Origin: Antedon bifida
Taxonomy: Eukaryota; Echinodermata; Crinoidea; Comatulida; Antedonidae
Length of the DNA stretch: 64,000 nt
Assembly (NCBI GenBank): GCA_963402885.1
Contig: OY727101.1
Coordinates: 19,258,417 to 19,322,416 of the forward strand
Direction of reading: 5' to 3'
Part shown: positions 34,101-43,500 of the stretch, one piece after another
Position numbering within the stretch: the stretch's first letter is position 1
How the letters are laid out: each line of letters starts with the position of its first letter
Program-made: the position numbers and the translations under genes
Notes under the pieces: generated by a model
What the model saw: only the letters and a program-made list of their open reading frames with translations
Told to the model about the DNA's origin: nothing
Databases searched by the model: none

Positions 34101-34806
34101 GTTTACATACATAACAGTAACACTACATTATCATTTTCCTCGACCAAGTTGAATAAAGGATTGGGCAAAAATAATTCAGTTTCAAATGTACATCTTCTGT
34201 AAAATCATTACTGTAGGCCTAGTGGTCAGCTGTTTCACCAATCCAAATTGACAATCATGGACATGTATAAATAATAGAAAACATCTGACCAATTAATTTA
34301 GCTACTGAACAAAAATCTAGTTAAATAATAATATGCTTCACAATCACATAATTATAATATTAATTAACTCCCTGTTGTTGTAGCCTAGGTCTACACTTTA
34401 GTACAAAAAAATTATTTGGACAAGATAATATAATTGTTTAGGAAAATGTTTTGTCAACTTTTTTCGGTTTAAAAATACCACAGTAAAAAAGCATCATAAA
34501 TTGAATTCAAAACCAAAACCACTTCTTTTTAATATCCTCATTTTAATTTTTAAAACGGATCGACAACAGTACGAAATGTGGTTACGATTATGTTATAGTA
34601 AAACTGAGACAGACCTATTACGTAAGCTTCCTACTAGCGTAGTCAGAGATTAACAGTTTGGCCAGAAAAGGCCTTCATTCGGGTCAGCCACACTGCCCAT
34701 CTGGGCTAGACCGACCGTGTGCACTGTTGTTGATAAGCCCGACACCACCCGACGACTGCTCACAAACACAAACGAAAACAACTCACCGTTTCTTTTCTAA
34801 AGGCAT
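13194..34806 (-). CDS. bHLH-PAS transcription factor, N-terminal part (gene runs off the left edge)
   Basis: Five coding exons with GT-AG borders and agreeing phases: 34787-34806, 25884-25937, 17099-17271, 14850-14986, 13194-13283 (158 codons, no stop). The protein starts MPLEKKRQRN. Residues about 26-80 form the basic region and HLH (EKSRYAAKMRRDKE, LLPFPEEITSKLDKGSIIRL, TSYLRIKKF). From about residue 122 the PAS-A domain begins (LEALNGFVIFI, GRILFVSESVAKHLG). The basic region and loop resemble the HIF/SIM/Trachealess group (class I bHLH-PAS), but the RDKEGVEIAALSKLLPFP helix and FVSESVAKHLG are not diagnostic of SIM, HIF, NPAS or AhR, so I leave the symbol empty; it may be the invertebrate 'bHLH-PAS orphan' group. 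Such proteins act in the nucleus as dimers with ARNT-type partners. PAS-B and the C-terminus are outside the window. Introns of about 9 and 8.6 kb are filled with repeats. Confidence 0.85.
15074..15238. repeat. family B foldback MITE
   Basis: Ends AAGCTCTGTCTACACTATCA and its near-complement (AGTTTGATATTGTAGACGAGCTT). Between them are TGTGATGTGCCCATATATGG and mirrored ACCATATTTGGGCGCATCA blocks, so the element can fold into a long hairpin. Lies in the bHLH-PAS intron. At least ten copies occur in this window. Confidence 0.85.
15820..16005. repeat. family C foldback element
   Basis: Begins CAGTAGAACCAGACACCACT, includes TATTAAGGGGACACTTT and AGAGGTAATATGTTTTAACAC, and ends GTCCCCTTAATAGAGATTCTGCTGTA, which complements its beginning. 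Confidence 0.8.
16543..16620 (+). repeat. DIRS left-terminal relic
   Basis: AGTGGTGTTGGTAGTCTACT followed by TACATGGATAAACCGACAAT matches the left end of the 8857-12561 element, including the left-specific GTGTTGGTAGTCT tail, then a degenerate hairpin. No coding remnant adjoins it. Confidence 0.7.
17359..17488. repeat. family B foldback MITE
   Basis: AAGCTCTGTCTGCACTATCA, then ATGTGCCCAAATATGGTAG and the mirrored TATATGGGGACATCACA, and AGTTTGATGATAGTGAC at the far end. It lies less than 100 bp upstream (gene sense) of bHLH-PAS exon 3. Confidence 0.8.
18720..18865 (+). repeat. DIRS right-terminal relic
   Basis: TGATACCACTATCTTAGAGG, then TTTTCTCCTGTAAAAG and AGTTTATCCATGTAAGTTAG follow the order of the right terminal repeat of the young DIRS element, with many substitutions. 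Confidence 0.65.
19370..19470. repeat. family B MITE, left-truncated
   Basis: Starts within the element (CCCAAATATGGTGGTAGTG) and keeps the right end (AAGTTTTGATAGTGTAGACA). The left end is missing or badly diverged. Confidence 0.65.
19498..19680. repeat. family C foldback element
   Basis: ACAATTGAACCCCTCCTTTT at one end and GTTTCCTTAATATGGGTTCT at the other, with CAGGGGACATTCCTAT inside. This is an older copy. Confidence 0.65.
20308..20460 (+). repeat. DIRS left-terminal relic
   Basis: TAGTGTTGGTAGTCTG, then CACTTACCTGGATAAACC and a CTCTCTGAAGAGAGG hairpin, followed by a region ending near GGTATCATCCGCAAACTGCG that mirrors the GGTATCGCCC part of the intact repeat. Confidence 0.7.
23377..23700 (+). 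mobile_element. tRNA-derived SINE, near full length
   Basis: The 5' head has a tRNA-like A-box (TGACACAGTGGG) and B-box (AGTTCGAATCCAACG) about 50 bp apart, i.e. an internal RNA polymerase III promoter. The body has AAACACTTTACTTTAC, GCCTCTCTCTATGCCCAGG and GGTACCTGGTAAGGTC, and a tail ends in ATTATTATTATTACT repeats. The tail section (ACACACCTTTGCTGATTACT) recurs at 55650-55800. It is not an intact tRNA: it has no clean anticodon stem or acceptor pairing. Confidence 0.75.
25461..25799. mobile_element. dispersed repeat family F, copy with inverted ends
   Basis: Left end AGGGTATGTTTCTGCTGCA and right end CAGCAGAAACCTAGACCCT form imperfect terminal inverted repeats. Inside are ATAACCGTTATTTC, AACCGGTTAAATGGCG and other CGGTT/AACCG blocks. 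There is no open frame. It is probably a non-autonomous DNA element; the copy at 4960-5190 is in reverse orientation. Confidence 0.65.
26301..26653 (+). repeat. 20-bp minisatellite, about 17 copies
   Basis: The unit is TGCGCCTACTGTACATGTYG. Two early copies are 25 bp because ACTGT is doubled. One TGTGCGTACATGTAG variant sits near 26468-26484. Since 20 is not a multiple of 3 and the unit has no stop in any plus frame, long overlapping open frames rich in Cys, Tyr, Arg and Val arise in all three frames; these are not genes. Confidence 0.9.
29357..31359. mobile_element. 2.0-kb terminal-inverted-repeat element with TATAA target duplication
   Basis: The left end GTAGGTATCCCAATG (29357-29371) is the exact complement of the right end CATTGGGATACCTAC (31345-31359). 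Both ends are flanked by TATAA (29352-29356 and 31360-31364), a 5-bp target-site duplication. The two arms diverge after 15 bp. Open frames inside are at most about 84 codons and not transposase-like, so it is non-autonomous or decayed. The superfamily is not assigned. Confidence 0.85.
32119..32296. repeat. family E element (CAGTGGCGTAAC ends)
   Basis: Starts CAGTGGCGTAACGTAGAGG and ends in CTCTACGCCATTGCTG, imperfectly inverted. Inside are CCTGGTTTAGGAAACC and GGCCCCTGGGTTTAGCC. Related copies are at 48095-48245 and 58140-58354. Confidence 0.7.
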
Positions 34807-37528
34807 GATTATATTATAAAATCCAAAAGATATAGACACCAGTAATCAATCAACGTATGTTTAATGCAACATTTCAATCCAATTATGTCCATATTACTTA
34901 AAACTAGGACATAAAACTAAGTAAAGTTCTTCCTAAAACACTGTTTTTCACCCATCGCGTCGGCCATTTTCGTCAGATTATTTTATGCAAATATGGGTCA
35001 AAAGTATGAAGCGTGATGACCTCAGTGCCCGATTTACCTACGACGATCTCACTTTTCATGTGGCGTGTGATGACACATCACCACCCAGTTAGCACACTAT
35101 ATAGTCTGACATCAAATAAATGACATAACATTTTTATCCTTATTATTCTCCTTAAAAAATTCAAGATGAACAGTTACATAGAGAGGTCAAAGTCGGTCAT
35201 ATCCTGTTACGTACGTTGGTATTACATCGACCTTCGATCCGACTTTAGAAACTATTTAGATTGGGATCAAAAAGTAATAACTTTATTAAAGTTTTTAATA
35301 TTATATCACTGACTTTTAAAAATAATTAAAAAGTGATTAAACGCTTACAACATTTAAAAAATACACTTAAAACTGGTTGCCTTAGTCTATACGTTATGTA
35401 ATCGTCAAACTTAAAAACTTATTGTAATTGATGAATATTAAATTTTGTAATAATTAAGGCAACATGGAATTAAAATTTTTGAAAAATAGTTCTATATTAT
35501 ATGCAAAAAAAACTGAATTATGATATAAATCTTTAATATTAATAGGAGTAACATACAATTTGAAGACTTAATAATCATCATCTAACGGCATTGATTTTGA
35601 TTATTATGTCATAATCATCGCGATCAATTATGACGTAATTTTATTGATTATTTTTTCAAATATTAATGATATATTTCAAATTTAGCTGATATCGTTAGCA
35701 ATATAATGAGAAAACAGTAATAACATACACATTATATAAAAATCATGTAGAAATATTTAATAATAGGCCAATTTTGTAATATTACTTACGTACTCACTGT
35801 ACTGTAAAAGAAAATTTACGTCATTTATAGAGGGCGATCTTTGTAATTGATTTGATGTCTTCTATCTGCTGTAACGCACATTTTAAAGTACAATATAATC
35901 AATAGTGTAATCAATTAAAAAAAAAAATAGCAATTAACGTATAAAATGTTACCTATACTATATATACTTACGATTGATCTATCTAACGCTGCCGACAATC
36001 ATTTGTTTGTAAATTCAATTAAAGATATATTGTCCCGGCCCTCTAAAATTTTTTTGTTTCAAATTTGTTGTTGAATTTGCTGGAATCGAAAAAAAAATGA
36101 TTTACCTGAAAAAAATGTAATTGAAAGCAAAAAATACTTAAATTGTCTGTCAGACAATGGTTTTTGGTTAAAATTAACCGTTTCGTTTGTCTTTTTGTGA
36201 AGTAAAATATTTTTTTTTTGTTTTTTTACAGAAGTGAATAACTGCAAAATGGCCTATTTCAAGTCTGATTTTATTTTAATTTTTCATGTTTTCATTCGTT
36301 TTAGAATCACTGGTTACGACGCTTTGTACCTTGTTGTTAAAATGACAATACATAATATTCTATCTAATATAGAACTTTGACCCTCTTCAACGGGATAACA
36401 AAAATATATGATTTTACACATTACATTGTTGTGCTTAAACAATAAATACGATACATTTGGTACGTCCGTTCACTTTTATTTGACTTTTGCATACAACGGC
36501 TGCCAGCAGGACTCACTGCAACAACCACCTTTTACAAATACCCCGTCTTATTTAAACATATCCACGTGGAAAATATGCAAATTAAGTCACTGTGCGTCAC
36601 AAAAAGGCCGCACGACACAACAATATGTATGGTTTTACCTTTTATATAAGCATGGAGGTATAAATTTATAACTCTATGTTAAGTTACATTTGCAAGTTCA
36701 TTCAAAACTAATATACCTGAAAATATACACATTTTATAATCTTAAGATGAGAATGAAAATACTGTACTTATTGTAGTTAATTTTTTTTTCTTTCAGAAAA
36801 TGTTTATCTCATTAAAATACTGTATTAAGTTTATTCAAGTATTAAGATATATTGAAATAAGATAATAAATAGAGCTGTCTATTACCGTAGGCGGGTATTT
36901 CTGCCAAACCCATCATCCGCGGGCAACTTCTCCTCTTTCCAAAAAATTTTTTTTTTACAAAAGGCGCCCTCAATGTTTAAAGAATCTTCGCGGATTTTGA
37001 CCGAGTTCGTGGAGCGAAAAGAGCGAGAGGCATTTTTTTTACATTCGGTTCTTAATTTGGTAGTTTTTCAAGTACTTTAACATTTTTCGGTACTTCTAAA
37101 CTCTTTCTACATTAGCTTTAAATGTCATCGTTTAATTATTTGGCTTAAATTTATTGATTTTAGTGTCTGCCAGAAATTTTCGGTGTAAAACAGCTAGGCC
37201 GTACCGTCATCCCCTTCAACCCCGACTTGTGCAATTTCTTTCAGCTTCCCTGGTGGATATAGTCCCATAGTGGTGTTATCAAGGTACGCCTATTGCTGCT
37301 CAAGCAAGGCTTAGCCAAAGATAGGCAATTTAAATATCAAAATCGGCTACACTTTATTAGCATTACAATAAATTATACAAATAGTACTTTCGATTGTTTC
37401 AACTCTGACCTGTCTGGTTCCATCATAAAATAAATAAAAAATAATGAATTTCCCTTTTTCTAGTGCCAATGACATGTAGCAGTGTATGTAGTGTAGGCTA
37501 ATTGTTTGACCAAAACAATCTTCAAACC
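34807..37528. other. intergenic region between divergent bHLH-PAS and BRF1 genes
   Basis: The bHLH-PAS 5' end lies near 34806-35000 (local CpG-containing stretch around CATCGCGTCGGCCATTTTCG), and BRF1 starts at 37529. The sequence between is AT-rich. A more GC-rich patch at about 36880-37040 could belong to the BRF1 promoter. A 36019-36037 segment (TTAAAGATATATTGTCCC) resembles the ends of the 53076-53620 element. No gene seen. Confidence 0.5.
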
Positions 37529-40500
37529 ATGTCATCAAAGACGGTTGTATGCCCACATTGTGGAGGAACCGATGTAGATTTTGATCAAGCTCGGGGTAAT
37601 GCAGTCTGTGAATCATGCGGCTCGGTCTTGGAGGACAATATTATTGTGTCAGAAGTTAATTTTGCTGAAAATAGTCTCGGAGGCACATCTGTTATTGGGC
37701 AGTTTGTGTCATCAGAAGGTAAAACATTCAAATGAAAATTTGAAATTAAAAAAATGAAATATGTAAGTCTATTTCGTGCCTAGCTTACCTGGATAAACCG
37801 ACATTGGCCTATTCTCTCCAAGAAGAGAGCTACAACTCGAATATATAGAAAATGTCTTAAACACCCCTGTCAGGTAATGGTACATTCCATGAATTTGAAT
37901 ATTTAATGATATATTATTTTATTTGTCTTGTAGGTGGAAAATCACACACTCTTGGTGGAAGTTTCCATCATGGATTTGGTAAAGAGTCTAGAGCAATCAC
38001 CTTGCAAAATGGTACTGCGATATTTCAACTTGATAGTGCGTAGTCTAGTGCCATGGGGTAGGGGGTTCGAACAAACCCCCTTTTTCATTTGAAGTGCCCT
38101 GCCCAGACTGGCAGTGGTTCAATACTGTAGTACTACTGTAACTTCCCGTGTAACTTGCTCATGACAATTTGTTGGCCAACAATAACTACATACGGTACTA
38201 CTGACAGTAGGCCAATGCAAACTAATGGCGGTAAAGGTACCCAGTCCATAGAAAAGTTTTTCTTCTTATACTCTCACTTTTCCCCATTTTTGGGGAAAAA
38301 GAACCCCCTCTAACAATCATGTAATAGGAAAGACTGCAGGATAAATCTAAAACCAAAATATAAATAACCATCTTTAACCAAATTTGTGGAATACAATATT
38401 TGTTTCTTTTTAGGCAAAAGAACAATACAAGGGCTCGGAGGTCAGCTGAAACTGAATTCACATTGTATTGACACAGCCTACAACTTCTTCAAAATGGCCG
38501 TCTCTAAAAAACTAACAAGAGGGCGCAAGACAACGCATATTGTTGCTGCTTGTCTCTACCTTGTTTGTCGTACCGAGGGAACTCCTCGTATCCTATAAGA
38601 GATGTAAAGGGGACTATATGAGCGGGAGGAGTGTGGTGGGGGAAGGGAGAGAAAAGGGAGGGTGGTTGTTGAAGGTGTAGGTAGTAGAGCTGTTAACCAC
38701 AGTAGAATACAACAGTAATAATACAGGTGTCCTCCTAAATACAGGTGTCCTCCTAAATACAGGTGTCCTTCCCCTAAATACAGGTGCCCTTCCCATCAAT
38801 AGGGTTTTGCTGTAGTGTTAAAACATACATTGAAGGTGGGGTTAAGGGATGTAGTAGTTTGGGCAATCTTTTGAGCTGGGAAAAATAAAGAAAATTGTGG
38901 ATATGTTAACAATAGAATCCATATTAAAAGGGATACAACATGTCCCCTTAATACAGGTGTCGGTCCTCTAAATAGGAGTTTCCTGTAGTGTTATAACATA
39001 TATTTCCCCTTGTTCATTTCAAAGTAAAGTTTCCACTTAATAGCTAACTTAGTAAGCCAAATAATCTTTGGTACAATTTCAGCATCACTTGTTAATTTGA
39101 AACATTTCATTCCTTAATTTTCTCAGACATGCTACTTGACTTTAGCGATTTATTACAGGTATGTATTAAAAGCAGCAAGCTTGTCAAATAATTGAATAAG
39201 TTTAATTTGTTTTAAACATTAAAAAAAATATGCATGAACATAGTACATTAATGTACGCTAATAAACTGGGCGAAATACTAGGAAAATGCAGAGGGTGACG
39301 GAGGGTGCAATTGATTGAAGATGACGTTACTCAAAATTTCAATAAGTTCATGTCACCAATATATTGATTATCCTGAAAATCAATAAGGCATGGTAAGAAA
39401 AAAATATATATATATATATAAATACAAACAAAAAACATACAAAGGGATTAATATACAGTACCCTGCAAAATAAAAGTAATAAATACCATATTCTACTACA
39501 GACTTGAATACTAACTACAGTATTTATCAATTTCAATGCTGTAAAAGCCAAATATAAGATTACAGCTGTGGTTTCTTGTGTTGCTTTGTGGCTCAGTTTG
39601 TAAAGCAACTGACTTGTGGTTAGTAGATCATGGGTTCAAGTCTTGGCTGCTCATTTTTTATTTAACATATACCACAGTAAAATATTCTTAAGAATTTTAG
39701 CAGCCAAATATAAGATTACTACTGTAATGCCTTATGTTGCATTGTGGCTCAGTTTGTATAGCAACTGGCCTACGGTTAATGGATCATGGGTTCAAGTCTT
39801 GGTTGGTCTTGTTTTTTTTTTTTTTTTATTTCCCCCGGTAAAATATTTCAGAATTTAACAGCCAAATAGTTCTTATAATGTTGTTATTTTTTTAATTTTT
39901 CCTAGGTAAATGTGTACACCCTGGGTAAAGTCTACTTAAAGTTGTCGCAAGAGCTTCACATCAATGTAGCAGCTATCGGTAAGTACACCCAAGGCTATCC
40001 TAAGGTAGAAAATAAAATGTAAAAATCAAGTATTGTTTGTAGAACCTCTATTAAGGGGACACCTTCGGGACCCAACCTTATGCTTGGTTCCCACTAGAGA
40101 TGCAACACAAGGACCAATCACAAGCGATTGATTATTTAAAATGTCACTTGTCATTGGTCAACTGGGTTGCATTGCGTCTATGTTTTTAGCAAGTTGAATT
40201 TGAATGTAGTTTTTATAATCATTTTATAGGACTCTGAAAAAAATCATTTTTTGTTGCATCTCTAATGGGAACCAAGCTTATGTAGGGATGCCCCCTGAAT
40301 TTAGGTTTCCCATATGGTTTATGGGGATGTCCCAAAAGGGGGTTTCTACTATACATCATGCAAAATAAAACAGCACAATTCTTTTGTTTTTGAAATAAAA
40401 CTCTCACTCGTTGTAGTCGTCTATTTAGTTCGCATTTTATGAAATTACTACAGTACATACAAATTACAACCTATTACATTTACTTCTTTCCTAATATTTT

Positions 40501-43500
40501 ATTTTTACATTTATCTTGCTTGTATTGTAATGATATTCAAAATTAAATAATTTATAAAAAAATAGAAACAAAATTAACTTTTACAATCCTAGGTTATTTA
40601 ATACAGTAGAACTCCTATTAAGGGGACACCTTGGGAACCCAACAAAATGTATGCATATTGCTCGTGTGCACTTTAAAGAACCTAGTACATCTTTTGAGAC
40701 GAGTAGGGGGTTACCCCGGTGTACTAGTTCACACACACACACACACACACTGTCGTGGACAGACGTAATGGCGCCGTAGTTGGCTGCCGATGACACGATG
40801 TGACCCTTAGGGTCAATTCCCATTGTTGGTTTCATGGTAAAGTATACCCTTAACACAGTGTCCCAAAGGAGAGTTTCTACTGTATACCATTAAAATATTC
40901 ACTAAAAAAAATGTTAAAAATTTACAGTAAAAAAAATAATTAATTTAAAAGCATCAACTTTTTATTTGTTGACAGGCAAGATATTGACTTGCAATATATA
41001 AAATTAATTTGCAATATTTATAAAAATGTACATTTTAGCAAACTTAAAAGTGCATTCTACCTCAAATATTCCTGATTATAGTTAGAAATAAGAACAAAAT
41101 TATAAGCATTCTAATTTTTAGTAACAAATTACACACATTTCTATTAGTGAGTTACGATAGTATTTAACAATATAAACAAATCGGTCAGATGTTTTGCCCT
41201 TCTCTGACGTAATTTGTACTTTATACATTGAGAATACTTGTGAAAAAATTTGAAAAAAATGACACAATCAGTGACCTCCGACCTCATATGGAATATGAAG
41301 AGCTGCATATGAATCCCATGTTAATTTCTAACCTTGTTTCTCAGCATCAGTTTATTAAAATAAAATTGCTATACTAAATAGTAACTCTCTTAAAACAATA
41401 GCACCATACTTTACATGCATAAGTCAAATCAATTAATAATAATAATATGTAGTCAATTTATTGAACTAAATTTGCATCCTATGTGCATAGGAATTTCAAA
41501 TGGAATAAAACTATTTAAAATAATTCATATTGTATACAATTATTTGATGAATGGTATTGCTGGCAAGAGGTGCATCAAATCTATTACTGTATTACAAGGA
41601 AGATAATGATTTGGGGGCAACTTATCTTTAATAGTTATTTCTAAAATAAATACAACCGTACTGGGAATAAATAAAAGCTATTTGCTTTACTACCTAAGTT
41701 AAAATCAAATACTAATAACTATCTATTAATAAAATTTGGCTTTAGAGCCATTTATCAAAATACCCTTTACTACAAGGTACACTCACGAGACTCCATCCCA
41801 CACAAATCCCTTTCTTCGTGAAATCACTCCAAGTTTTAAATTTTTGTCAATATGTATGTTTAAAATCTGAGGTAAAAAACAATACAATAAATACAGTACA
41901 ACCCTACTGAGGTTGGTATTTGCTTTCAAATAAAATTTAAATACTCTACAATAAAATTTGGCTTGATAACCATTTATCTACATACTCCATTAAACAGTAC
42001 ACTCATATGAGCGCCCCCCCCCCCTCCCCTCCAACCCCCTTTCCTCATTTCATGATCACTACCAGACTATTGGTAGGTAGGTATAAACAAAAGAAATAAC
42101 CAATCTGTCAGTTATTGGTTTTCAACCACATGTTACTAAACACTTTTTTCAACTACTTTAGCAAATGTTTTTATAAAAAAGTTATTATTTATATTGCGGC
42201 AGTCACAGTCACACATTGGTATAAATAGCATAGCTGCATTTTTACTGTTTTTACTAAATATTATCACACGAATACAATACTGTATGTTTTTATGTTTATA
42301 TTATGTTTTAGAACTTTTGGTTCTTTTTCTATCTAATCCACAAACAGATGACCACACAATTTTGAGTAGAGATTGTAACTGCTTACACATCGATTTAAAA
42401 TCATAAAATATTTTGTAAATAAAATTTTCGATCATACGTAGAAAATGATTTGCGGAAGCTGGCCTCCTTGTACGCCAGTCCCGTTTGTGCTTTCAGATGA
42501 ACACTGGAAAGTAAATGTCGCGCACCCACAGGTCACCTCGGTAAGGCCTTCCTGACCAAAATAACTAAGTTCACTACCGTCGAGTATCGCGTTAGCGGTG
42601 TACGTTATACGTGGTTCAACCTGAACCGGGTGTTCAAACATAATCGGAAACGTTTTACTTGAACCGTTCGACGTAAATCTAGTGTCCATTGAACTGAGTG
42701 TTTTCTTGTTGCGTTTTAGTTCAATGCGTACGGAGTACGTAGCGCCATTTGTACTAGAACCGTAAAGACCGAACCCCGCAATGAAGATCCGTCTGTCAAC
42801 CGAAAACTGAATACTGTCGCATCTACCACGATAGCGCCATTGATTGCTACGATAGGCAGAAGACTGGAATCTATGAACCGAACACGTTCTTAACCCTTTG
42901 CGTGACGTCACTGGAAATTCTAGATTCGGTTTCTTGTCCGCAGTAAAATATAGAAACACATCATTCGTTTCTTTCAATGTTAAAATCTGAAGATTCGCAA
43001 TTTCGTTGGCAAACGCTTTTACCACCATTGTTGGAATTCGTATTAAATAAAGCGCTTTACCGAGAACCTTGCGCAGGTTTGGTGGCGTGGTTATCATTTC
43101 TTGACGTTTACATTCTGCTTTCGCCCAGCGCACTGCCGCATGGAAAAGCGCAACTTCATTTACGTTGAGCGTTTCGCGTGATAGGATGCTTTGAAGTGTT
43201 TTAAAATCTATGTCAACGAAACTGTCGGCTCGGAGGGCGACCTCTGTTTGTGCATCAATGACTTCCCAGCATTGTTGCATCAGCTGGTGCTCATCGAATA
43301 GGTGGCTCTGGCTCAGAAGAAAACATGCATTGCGCGCAGTAAGGTTCATCTCCAGAAAATTCACGCACTCCGTCGCTAAATGAGGTAGGAAGTATTTTTT
43401 TGCTGCATACAAAGTTGATAACACATTGTCTGCGTTTACATCCACGTCATCACAGTACATATATCTGTAAAAGAGACATTTATTTTTAACTAAAAGGTAC

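Larger units (their letters stand above)
25938..34786 (-). other. bHLH-PAS intron 1 (8.8 kb)
   Basis: Between coding exon 1 (donor GTGAGT at 34781-34786 on the minus strand) and exon 2 (acceptor TTTACAG). It holds a 20-bp tandem array, a 2.0-kb TIR element and a CAGTGGCGTAAC-type repeat. Open frames at 27991-28404 and 33071-33481 have no recognisable protein and look like chance. Confidence 0.6.
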
